In this document: positions 7,525-14,124 of the stretch, piece by piece
Position numbering within the stretch: position 1 is the first letter of the stretch
Layout: each line of letters opens with the position of its first letter
Assembly (NCBI GenBank): GCA_002427995.1
Contig: DIZV01000024.1
Span: forward strand, 1 to 19,552
DNA from: Chloroflexi bacterium UBA6019
GTDB taxonomy: Bacteria > Chloroflexota > Dormibacteria > Dormibacterales > Dormibacteraceae
Direction of reading: 5' to 3'
Length of the DNA stretch: 19,552 nucleotides
Position numbers and translations under genes: made by a program
The notes under the pieces: model-generated
Told to the model about the DNA's origin: nothing
Databases searched by the model: none
The model's input: only the letters and a program-made list of their open reading frames with translations

Positions 7525-8181
7525 AAGGACGAACTTGGCCGCCAGTGAGGCCACGACGACGAACAGTATGTCGAAGTCGAGGAGCAGCGCCAGCGCGCCG
7601 TTCAGCTCGCCCCCTCCCCCGAGCGCGACCTGGACCGCCCGCCCCCCGACCACGACGAACGGCACCCAGAGCGGCAGCGAGAGCACGGGCAGCAGCAGGT
7701 CGCGCGCCCGGGTCTGGGCCGCGATGGCGGCGAAAAGGCAGCCCAGGCCCGCCATCCCGATCGTCACCATGACCAGGGCGGCGGCCAGCGGCAGAGACAG
7801 CACGGGGGTGCCGAAGAAGACGCCCAGGGCGGGCACCAGGACCACCTCGCAGGCGGCGAGCACGGCCGCCGCCGCAAGCGCCTTGCCGGCGAAGATCGCG
7901 GCCCGGCTGGCCGGCGTCAGCAGGAGCGCTTCGAGCGAGGCCTGGTCACGCTCGGCGGCGAAGGTGCGGCCGAACGCAAGCAGCCCGGCGAAGGTGATCG
8001 TCAGCCAGAGCACGCCGGGAGCGATCCGGGAGCCTCCGGTCCCGACGTCGAAGCCGAAGTTGGCGATCAGGAGGGCGAGGACGACGAACTGGCCGAGTGC
8101 CGGCAGCATCTCGCGGGAGCGCAGCTCGGTCCGGAGGTCCTTCCGGGCCACCGCGCCCGCGACTCGCAGGTAGGCCCTCAC
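7516..8181 (-). CDS. ccmB: Heme exporter membrane subunit CcmB
   Basis: This is 221 residues with about six membrane helices, the normal size and layout of CcmB, the permease partner of the CcmA ATPase. The cytoplasmic N-terminus (ARKDLRTELRSREML) and the segment FAAERDQASLEALLLTP are family hallmarks. The CcmAB complex uses ATP to release heme-loaded CcmE from CcmC/D. The ATG at 8181 overlaps the ccmA stop as ATGA. A Gly-rich loop near residue 190 (ALGGGGELNG) is unusual but sits between helices. Confidence 0.93.
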   Translation of the reverse strand: MRAYLRVAGAVARKDLRTELRSREMLPALGQFVVLALLIANFGFDVGTGGSRIAPGVLWLTITFAGLLAFGRTFAAERDQASLEALLLTPASRAAIFAGKALAAAAVLAACEVVLVPALGVFFGTPVLSLPLAAALVMVTIGMAGLGCLFAAIAAQTRARDLLLPVLSLPLWVPFVVVGGRAVQVALGGGGELNGALALLLDFDILFVVVASLAAKFVLDD

Positions 8182-8801
8182 CGGTACACCTCGAGGCCGC
8201 GGCGGGAGAGGTCGAGGGACTTCTGGCAGAGGCGGGAGGCGAGCTCGCGATCGTGGGTGGCCAGCACCAGCGTACGGCCGGCGACGACCGCCGCCAGCAC
8301 CTCGCGCCCCTCCTCGTCGAGGCCGGCGTCGGGCTCGTCGAGGACCAGCAGCTGCGGGGCGTGGAGCGTCGCCCGCGCCAGCCCGAGACGCTGGGCCATG
8401 CCCCGGGAGAGCTCGGCGGCGGGTCGGTGGGCCGCCGCGGCCAAGCCGACGAGCTCCAGTGTCGCGCGGGCCCGCGGCCGCTCCACGCCCTGCAGGTCGC
8501 AGAAGAACTCGAGGTTCTCGAGCGCGGTCAACGCCGGATAGTGACCGGCGACGTCGCCCAGGTAGCCGATCCGGCCCCTCAGCTCGGTCCGCTCGGTGGA
8601 AGCGTCGAGTCCGAGGAGGCGCAGCTCCCCACCGGCCGGGCGCGCCGCGGTCGCGAGAAGCCGGAGCAGGGTCGTCTTGCCGGAACCGTTCTCCCCCAGC
8701 ACGGCCAGCCGCTCGCCTTCCTCGAGGACCAGGTCGAGGGGGCCGAGCACGGTCCGCGTTCCGTAGCGCTGGCGGAGACCGACCGCCTCGATCGCCCTCA
8801 T
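8178..8801 (-). CDS. ccmA: ABC ATPase subunit CcmA
   Basis: This is 207 residues, the typical compact CcmA size. Walker A is GENGSGKTT (about residue 36), the ABC signature is LSRGMAQRLGLARA, Walker B is LLVLDEPDAGLD, and the H-loop is VLATHD. The signature has LSRGM where most ABC proteins have LSGGQ; CcmA proteins often have LS-x-GM-x-Q-R. It pairs with CcmB in the membrane complex that recycles CcmE. It starts at the ATG at 8801, overlapping the CcmI-like gene by 4 bases and ccmB by 4 bases. Confidence 0.94.
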   Translation of the reverse strand: MRAIEAVGLRQRYGTRTVLGPLDLVLEEGERLAVLGENGSGKTTLLRLLATAARPAGGELRLLGLDASTERTELRGRIGYLGDVAGHYPALTALENLEFFCDLQGVERPRARATLELVGLAAAAHRPAAELSRGMAQRLGLARATLHAPQLLVLDEPDAGLDEEGREVLAAVVAGRTLVLATHDRELASRLCQKSLDLSRRGLEVYR

Positions 8802-9022
8802 CCCCCCTGCCCGCGCAGCTCGGCCAGCCGGAGCTCGGCCTCGGGTCGGTCGAGCCGTCCGGAGGCGAAGTCGAGCTCCACCTCCTCGACCTGGTGGAGA
8901 AGGTCCTCGCGGTCCACCGCCGGCTCAGCCGGCTCCGCCTCGACCGGCGGTGGCGGGCGCAGCAGTGGCCAGAGCAGGAAGGGAACCGCGAGCAGGAGGA
9001 CCACGCTGGCCACCTCGATCAA
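8798..9022 (-). CDS. Short CcmI-like membrane protein
   Basis: This is 74 residues: one N-terminal membrane helix (VVLLLAVPFLLWPLL), a Pro/Glu linker, and a charged helix (DLLHQVEEVELDFASGRLDRPEAELRLAEL). That helix resembles the first cytoplasmic segment of CcmI/CycH, where a D-L-x-x-G-x-L-x-x-x-E pattern follows the membrane part. The periplasmic TPR domain that binds apocytochrome in full CcmI is absent. Its place between ccmH and ccmA supports a role in the heme ligation complex, but the function is an inference. The start is a TTG at 9022 overlapping the ccmH stop (TTGA). Confidence 0.65.
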   Translation of the reverse strand: MIEVASVVLLLAVPFLLWPLLRPPPPVEAEPAEPAVDREDLLHQVEEVELDFASGRLDRPEAELRLAELRGQGG

Positions 9023-9471
9023 CGAGGTGACCTCGAGGCCACCGGGTCCGGCTCAAACCCGGCAGCAGCGCCGGCCGGCGCCCTCGGGAGGGCGCGACCC
9101 CGGCGGCGCACCGCGAGCGCTCCCAGCGCCAGCAGGCCGAGGGCCAGCGCCGCCCACGGCAGGAGGGCGGCGGGACCGGCCGGCTGGTCGGCGGAGAGGA
9201 TCGTGGGGCCGTAGGCCTGCCGATACGACGCCACGATCGTGTCGGGGGACTCGCCCGCCGCCAACCGGTGGGCGATGTCCGCTTTCATGTCGGTGCAGAT
9301 CGGCCGGTCGCAGACGTCGAGCCGCACCTCCTGGCACTGGGGGCACAGCAGGCGCCGCTCGACCGCCAGCTGGGGCGGCGGCGCGGCCGGCGGCTGGTAG
9401 AGGCGGGCAAAGGCGAACCCGCCCGCCGCCGCGGCGAGGACGACCAGCAGCGGCGCCGCCCACGCCCTCAT
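9019..9471 (-). CDS. ccmH: CcmH-like apocytochrome thiol-disulfide protein, four-cysteine variant
   Basis: This is 150 residues: an N-terminal membrane helix or signal anchor (residues 5-23), a periplasmic helical domain, and a second membrane helix (about 108-125). The redox motif is LLCPQC (C43, C46), as L-R-C-x-x-C in CcmH. Two more cysteines follow in D-V-C-D-R-P-I-C (C54, C59), which canonical CcmH lacks. The segment DIAHRLAAGESPDTIVASYRQAYG matches the family. CcmH reduces the CXXCH cysteines of apocytochrome c for heme attachment. The ATG at 9471 overlaps the ccmF stop as ATGA. The frame is open much further upstream, but that is antisense-free shadow coding inside ccmF. Confidence 0.88.
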   Translation of the reverse strand: MRAWAAPLLVVLAAAAGGFAFARLYQPPAAPPPQLAVERRLLCPQCQEVRLDVCDRPICTDMKADIAHRLAAGESPDTIVASYRQAYGPTILSADQPAGPAALLPWAALALGLLALGALAVRRRGRALPRAPAGAAAGFEPDPVASRSPR

Positions 9472-11447
9472 TCGGCGGAAACCACCAGCGCCGCCCGGCG
9501 AGCAACCACCGCGACGCGCTCGGGCGAGCGGCCGCCGCCCGGCCAGCTGCCGGCGACGGTGCCCAGCACCAGCAGCGCGGCGCCCGCCCAGATCCAGCCG
9601 ACCAGCGGGTTGACGAACACGGTCAGATTGGCCGCGGCGGGGTCGGTCGAGTCGCCGAGGACGACGTAGAGATCCTCGAGGGGGGTGCTGCGGATGGCGA
9701 CCTGGGTCGAGGACTGGCCGCCGAAGTCGGAGTACACGGTCCGGCCAGGGTCGAGCCGGGTACCGTCGGGAAGTTCGAGGACGGCGTGGTGGGCCGTCTG
9801 TGAACCCGCCGAAGCCACCGTCGTGCCCTCCAGCAGCAGGCGGTAGCCGGCGACGGTCACCGATTGGCCGGGCCGGAGGATCACCTGGCGCTCCTGCTGC
9901 CAGAAGTGGGAGCCGGCGAAACCCGCCGCCGCGACCACGATCCCGAGATGAGCCAGGTAGGCGCCATAGCGGCGCCGGTTGCGGATCGCCAGCCGGGCGG
10001 CCGCGCCGGCCCAGGAACCGGGTAGGCGGGCGGCGAAGCGGGCTCCCCGGGCGTACTCGAGAACGGAGGTTGTCGCGGCGGCCGCGAGGACCGGACCCGC
10101 CAGGAGCGGCGGCGCGTCGTGGACACCCCCTGCCAGGAGCGAAGCAAGAGCGGCGGCCGCAGCGGTCAACGGCCATTTCAGCGTTCGCAGCCAGGCCGTG
10201 CCCGCGCGCCGCCAGGGCACCAGCGGACCGACCGCCAAGAGGGCGAGCAGAAGCAGGAAGAGGGGCCCCGTGACGCGCTCATAGAAGGGCGCGCCGACGA
10301 CCGCCGTGCGACCGTCGTAGAGCTGCGAGACCAGGGGCAGGACCGTCCCCCAGAAGACGGCGAAGGCGAGCGCCGCGAAGAGCAGGTTCTGGAGGAGGAA
10401 GGCGCCCTCGCGGGAGACGCTGCTCTCGAGCGGGCGCTCTGACCGGAGCAGCGGCGCTCGGAACGCGAGCAGCCCGCCGGAAGCGAGCACGGCGAGCGCG
10501 AGAAAGGCAAGGAACCAGGGCCCGATGGCGCTGATCGCGAAGCTGTGGACGGACTGGATGATGCCGCTGCGGACCACGAAGGTGCCGAAGATGGCGAGCA
10601 GGAAAGCAGCGATCACCAGCCCGTGGTTCCACGCCTTGAGCATGCCCCGACGCTCCTGGATCTGGGAGGAGTGGATGAATGCCGTCGTCACCAGCCAAGG
10701 GAGTAGCGCCACGTTCTCGACCGGGTCCCAGCCCCAGTAGCCGCCCCAGCCGAGGACGTGGTACGCCCACCACATGCCGAGCGTCAGGCCGGTGGCCTGG
10801 AGGCCCCACGCCAGCAGCGCCAACCGGCGGGTATGGGCGATCCAGGCCGCATCCGAGCGCCCCGCGAGCAGCGCCGCCATGGCAAAGGCGAAGGGCACCC
10901 CGAAGGAGGCGAAGCCCGCCAGCAGGAAGGGTGGATGGATCAGCATCCCGCCGTCTCGGAGCAGCGGATTCAATCCCGTGCCGTCGGCGGGAACGAAGTT
11001 GAGCAGCGCGAAAGGCGGGGCGACGAAGTCGAGGACCAGGAGGAAGAAGGTCAGGATGGCCGCCAGCACGCCGGTCGCATAGGCGGGCAGCGGCCCCGCG
11101 CCGGTCCGGGCGACCGAGAGGCTGCCGATGACGGCGAGGATCAGCGTCCAGTAGAGGAGCGAACCCTCCTGACCGCCGTAGAAGGCCGCCGCCAGCAGGG
11201 GTACCGGCGTAGCCAGGTCGGAGTGCTCGGCGACATAGGCGATGACGAGGTCGTGGCTCAGGAAGGCGACCTCGAGAACCGCTGCTCCGAGCACGACGGC
11301 GGCGGCCGAGGCCCAAAGGGCGCGCCGCGCGACCAGGGCCTGGACGGCGAGCCCGCGGGCGCCGGCGAGAAAGCCGAGGAGCGCGGCGAAGCCGGCCAGC
11401 GCGAGCGCCGCCAGCAGCGCCCCGGATCCGACTTGGGCGAGCAGCAC
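9468..11447 (-). CDS. ccmF: Cytochrome c heme lyase subunit CcmF
   Basis: This is about 659 residues, a normal CcmF length, with many membrane helices. The WWD heme-binding domain is clear (MWWAYHVLGWGGYWGWDPVEN, about residues 225-245), as are the conserved GMLIHPP, HSSQIQERRGMLKAWNHGLV and FVVRSGIIQSVHSF segments carrying heme-ligand histidines. The family's W-G-G-H-E-G-S-L motif reads YGGQEGSLLYW. The C-terminal third holds the large periplasmic domain and a last helix. I chose the GTG at 11447, which shares one base with the ccmE stop (TAGTG); the GTG at 11483 would add 12 hydrophilic residues inside ccmE. CcmF with CcmH attaches heme to apocytochrome. Confidence 0.95.
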   Translation of the reverse strand: MLLAQVGSGALLAALALAGFAALLGFLAGARGLAVQALVARRALWASAAAVVLGAAVLEVAFLSHDLVIAYVAEHSDLATPVPLLAAAFYGGQEGSLLYWTLILAVIGSLSVARTGAGPLPAYATGVLAAILTFFLLVLDFVAPPFALLNFVPADGTGLNPLLRDGGMLIHPPFLLAGFASFGVPFAFAMAALLAGRSDAAWIAHTRRLALLAWGLQATGLTLGMWWAYHVLGWGGYWGWDPVENVALLPWLVTTAFIHSSQIQERRGMLKAWNHGLVIAAFLLAIFGTFVVRSGIIQSVHSFAISAIGPWFLAFLALAVLASGGLLAFRAPLLRSERPLESSVSREGAFLLQNLLFAALAFAVFWGTVLPLVSQLYDGRTAVVGAPFYERVTGPLFLLLLALLAVGPLVPWRRAGTAWLRTLKWPLTAAAAALASLLAGGVHDAPPLLAGPVLAAAATTSVLEYARGARFAARLPGSWAGAAARLAIRNRRRYGAYLAHLGIVVAAAGFAGSHFWQQERQVILRPGQSVTVAGYRLLLEGTTVASAGSQTAHHAVLELPDGTRLDPGRTVYSDFGGQSSTQVAIRSTPLEDLYVVLGDSTDPAAANLTVFVNPLVGWIWAGAALLVLGTVAGSWPGGGRSPERVAVVARRAALVVSAE

Positions 11448-11824
11448 TACCTGGTCGGCGCGGTGGTGAAGCGCGAAGGACACTTCGCGAGCAGGGTGCG
11501 GGCGTGGAAGACCCCGTCCTGCTCGAGGCGCCCTTCGACGACGACCTGGATCCCGGGCTTGAAGATGTCCGGCAGGTTGCCGCGGTAGTCGACCGGCATG
11601 GTGGCGCCGTCCTGGGCGGCGGTGAAGCGGACCTCGAGTCCGCCGTCGAGCCGCTGGACGTCGTCCTGGACAGTTCCGAGGACCCGCGACTCAGCCGAGC
11701 CGGGGTTGGTCCGGAGCTCGGCAACGGTGCGGTAGTACTGGGCGTCGCTCGCGGTGGCGCTGAAGATGAGGTAGCCGACGCAGGCAGCCAGCACGACGGC
11801 CAGCGCGCCCCAGCGGAGGATCAC
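11447..11824 (-). CDS. ccmE: Heme chaperone CcmE, Cys-type variant (C-x3-F)
   Basis: This is 125 residues: one N-terminal membrane helix (residues 5-22), then the periplasmic OB-fold beta barrel with the family segment VDYRGNLPDIFKPGIQVVVEGRL (about 78-100). Canonical CcmE binds heme covalently through His in L-A-K-H-x-x-x-Y. Here the motif reads LLAKCPSRF, with Cys115 replacing His and Phe119 replacing Tyr. CcmE with C-x3-Y is known from archaea and some Desulfovibrio and is functional; the Phe is a further change. The GTG at 11824 overlaps the LLM gene stop (GTGA). The short tail of six residues after the motif is also unlike the long flexible tails of proteobacterial CcmE. Confidence 0.93.
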   Translation of the reverse strand: MILRWGALAVVLAACVGYLIFSATASDAQYYRTVAELRTNPGSAESRVLGTVQDDVQRLDGGLEVRFTAAQDGATMPVDYRGNLPDIFKPGIQVVVEGRLEQDGVFHARTLLAKCPSRFTTAPTR

Positions 11825-12837
11825 CGGGGGGCGAGCGCCTGGAGCGCGGCCAGCGTCTCCCGCGGGTCGTTGCCGGGGACGCTGAGCGCGACCGAGACCT
11901 CGGTCACGCCGACCCGCGAGAGCTCCTGCAGGCGCTCCCGGCACTCCTCGGCGGGACCGATGATCGTCGTCAGGTCGACCATCTCGTCGCTGATCGCCGC
12001 CATCGCCTCGTCCCGGCGCCGGTCCAGATAGAGGTCCTGGATTCGCTTCGCCTCCTCCTGGTAGCCGTAGGAGCACCAGAGCTGGTTGTAGTAGTTCTTC
12101 TCCCTCGAGCCCATTCCTCCGATGTAGAGGGCGAGGTGGGCGCGGCTGCTCTCCCGGCCGGCCCTCCGGTCGGCGGTCACGACGACCGGGGTGATCGGGC
12201 AGACGGAGAGTCCGGTGAGCTGGCGGCCGGCCTTCTGGGCGCCCGTCTCGAGGCCGGGGAGGATCACCTCCTGATAATGGGCGGGCGAGAAGAAGACGGG
12301 GAGCCAGCCATCGGCCAGCTCTCCGGCGAGGGCGACGCCGCTCGGGGTCAGGGTGGCGAGGTAGATCGGGATCGAGTCCCGGAGCGGGTGGGTGATCAGC
12401 TTCAGCCCCATGCCGAGGTGAAAGATCTCGCCCTCGTAGTTGATTCGTTCGCGGCGGAGGACCATCCGGACGATCTCGATCGTCTCCCGCATCCGCCGGA
12501 CGCCCCGCTCGAACTTGACGCCGTGCCAGCCCTCGATCACCTGGTGGCCCGAGGTGCCGAGTCCGAGCACGAAGCGGCCGTTCGAGATCAGGTCCAGCGA
12601 GGCGGCGGTCTGGGCGATCAGCGCGGGGCTGCGGCTGAAAACGTTGATGATGCCGGTGCCGATCCGGATCCGCTGCGTGGCGCAGGCGAGCTGGGTGCAG
12701 ATCGAGATCGCGTCCCACCCGTAGGCCTCGGCGACCCAGACGGTGTCGTAGCCCAGCCGGTCGGCCTCCTGGACGTAGGCGACGACCATCTCGCGCGGCA
12801 GGTAATCGGCATACGGGACGTTGATCCCGAGCTTCAC
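11821..12837 (-). CDS. LLM-class flavin/F420-dependent oxidoreductase
   Basis: This is a 338-residue bacterial luciferase-like TIM barrel. Family marks are the start MKLGINVP, the segment EADRLGYDTVWVAEAYGWDA, the pattern IRIGTGIINVFSRSPALIAQTAASLD, and FVLGLGTSGHQVIEGWHG. This pattern is close to the F420-dependent methylene-H4MPT-reductase-like and Fgd-like groups, so F420 is the likelier cofactor, but FMN cannot be excluded. The substrate is unknown. It is the first gene of the Ccm operon, and its stop overlaps the ccmE start (GTGA), which implies translational coupling. A -10-like TAAACT ends 6 bases before the GTG start, so the operon mRNA is probably leaderless. Confidence 0.88.
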   Translation of the reverse strand: MKLGINVPYADYLPREMVVAYVQEADRLGYDTVWVAEAYGWDAISICTQLACATQRIRIGTGIINVFSRSPALIAQTAASLDLISNGRFVLGLGTSGHQVIEGWHGVKFERGVRRMRETIEIVRMVLRRERINYEGEIFHLGMGLKLITHPLRDSIPIYLATLTPSGVALAGELADGWLPVFFSPAHYQEVILPGLETGAQKAGRQLTGLSVCPITPVVVTADRRAGRESSRAHLALYIGGMGSREKNYYNQLWCSYGYQEEAKRIQDLYLDRRRDEAMAAISDEMVDLTTIIGPAEECRERLQELSRVGVTEVSVALSVPGNDPRETLAALQALAPR

Positions 12838-12843
12838 GTTGGC

Positions 12844-12849
12844 AGTTTA
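12844..12849 (-). promoter_or_regulatory. Putative -10 of the LLM-Ccm operon
   Basis: TAAACT on the minus strand ends 6 bases before the GTG at 12837, so transcription would start at or next to the start codon. A TTGAAT lies 14 bases upstream as a poor -35. The element falls in the 28-base gap after the beta-glucosidase stop, so the Ccm operon can be transcribed separately. Confidence 0.45.
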
Positions 12850-12865
12850 GGCGAGACCCTTCGAT

Positions 12866-14104
12866 TCAATCGACGACAGCGTTGGCCTGGGCGATGCGGG
12901 CAAAGAGACCCGCGCTCGGCTTCGGCGTCCGCTCCAGAGTCCTGCGGTCGACCGAGATCAGACCGAACTTCATCTCGTAGCCGTGGGCCCACTCGAAGTT
13001 GTCCAGCGAGGTCCAATGGAAGAAGCCCCGAACGTCGGCCCCCTCCTCGATCGCTCGGCGAACCTCCGGGAGGACGTCCTTCAGGAAGCGCTGCCGGTCG
13101 GAATCGTCCGCGGCCGCGATTCCGCTCTCAGTGACGTAGAGCGGCTTGCCGTAAGGCTTCAACTCCAGGAGTGCCTCCCGCATCCAGTCCGGCTTGACGG
13201 CGTCGCCGAAGTCGCTCACCGGGTAGCCGGGCGGGTTGAGCTGACGGGCGAATTGTGAGGTCGGACTGAGCGGGTCGAAGCGGACCAGGCGGCCGCTGTA
13301 ATGGTTGAGGCCGATGAAGTCAGAGGTGGCGGTCACCGTCCGCTGCATCCGCCCCTGCCCCACCGGCCAGTGATCCATCATCCGGCGGCCGGCCTGGACG
13401 GCGGCCAGGTCGAGCGGGTTGCCGGGCCGGGCCGGCACCAGCCAGAACTTGTTGTGGGCGAGGCCGACCGGTGCGTCCGGCCAGCGCCCTTTAATGATCC
13501 GGTAGGCGGCCTCGTGCGCCGACCGGAGGTTGCCGAGGACACGCCAGACCCCGACCACGTCGTTGCGCCGGCCGGGCGGCCAGGAGCCGAAGATCCAGCC
13601 CTGGGTCGCGTAGATGTTCGGCTCGTTGATCGTGCACCAGAGGGCGACCAGATCACCTAGCTCATCGACAACCCGGCGCACAAAGGGCAGGAAGGCCTCG
13701 TGCGCACCTGCCACCGCCCAGCCGCCGCGAGCGGCGAACCAGAGCGGATTGCTGAAGTGGTGGAGGGTGACCATCGGGGCCATCCCCTGCTCGCGCAGCT
13801 CGCCCAGCACGTCCCGGTAGTGGCGAAGCTGGTGGGTGTCGAACTGGCCTTCGGAGGGTTCGACCCGCGACCATTCGATCGAGAGGCGATGGGCATTGTT
13901 GCGCAACCTGCGGAGGAGAGCGAAGTCCTCGCGGTAGCGGTTGTAGTGGTCGTCGGCGATGCCGGAGACGGCGCCGCCGGCGATCCGGCCCGGCTGCTGC
14001 TCGAACTCCCACCAGTCGTTGTTGGTGTTACCGCCCTCGACCTGGTGGGCGGCCGTGGCCGTTGCCCAGAGGAAGCCAGGCGGAAAGCTGCGGCCGTCGG
14101 TCAC
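12866..14104 (-). CDS. Family 1 glycoside hydrolase (beta-glucosidase-like)
   Basis: This is 412 residues, slightly short for GH1 (about 440-480), and cytoplasmic, as there is no signal peptide. Visible marks are the N-terminal FPPGFLWATATAAHQVEGG (Gln21 substrate contact), the acid/base Glu161 in TINEPN, and the nucleophile Glu326 in YVTESGI, where most relatives have T-E-N-G. The C-terminal aglycone region is F-H-W-T-S-L-D-N-F-E-W-x-x-G-Y with K-F-G-L-I-S-V-D. It hydrolyses beta-glycosides such as cellobiose; the S-G in place of N-G and the shorter loops hint at a divergent substrate range. The start GTG at 14104 is 20 bases from the divergent phosphoesterase. Confidence 0.92.
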   Translation of the reverse strand: MTDGRSFPPGFLWATATAAHQVEGGNTNNDWWEFEQQPGRIAGGAVSGIADDHYNRYREDFALLRRLRNNAHRLSIEWSRVEPSEGQFDTHQLRHYRDVLGELREQGMAPMVTLHHFSNPLWFAARGGWAVAGAHEAFLPFVRRVVDELGDLVALWCTINEPNIYATQGWIFGSWPPGRRNDVVGVWRVLGNLRSAHEAAYRIIKGRWPDAPVGLAHNKFWLVPARPGNPLDLAAVQAGRRMMDHWPVGQGRMQRTVTATSDFIGLNHYSGRLVRFDPLSPTSQFARQLNPPGYPVSDFGDAVKPDWMREALLELKPYGKPLYVTESGIAAADDSDRQRFLKDVLPEVRRAIEEGADVRGFFHWTSLDNFEWAHGYEMKFGLISVDRRTLERTPKPSAGLFARIAQANAVVD

Positions 14105-14124
14105 CTCGGGGATGATAAGCGGCC
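14105..14124. promoter_or_regulatory. 20-base divergent promoter with overlapping -10 elements
   Basis: Only 20 bases separate the GTG starts of the GH1 gene (14104, minus) and the phosphoesterase (14125, plus). Read on the minus strand, TATCAT (14117-14112) matches the -10 consensus at five of six positions and ends 7 bases before GTG. On the plus strand, GATAAG (14114-14119) matches four and ends 5 bases before GTG. The two elements overlap by four bases, and both transcripts would start at the start codon. No Shine-Dalgarno sequence fits in the space. Confidence 0.5.

Noticed and set aside
8097..9803. 568-codon plus-strand open frame
   Set aside because: It lies antisense to ccmB, ccmA, the ccmI-like gene, ccmH and the end of ccmF, with no motif and extreme Arg/Ser/Pro composition.
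9472..10176. N-terminal extension of ccmH to a start at 10176
   Set aside because: It is inside ccmF in another frame and Arg/Pro-rich. The ATG at 9471 with an ATGA overlap and a following signal anchor fits CcmH.
10279..11724. 481-codon minus-strand open frame in ccmF/ccmE
   Set aside because: It is a different frame of the same strand as ccmF, which has the WWD motif in its own frame; the peptide is Arg-rich with no family resemblance.
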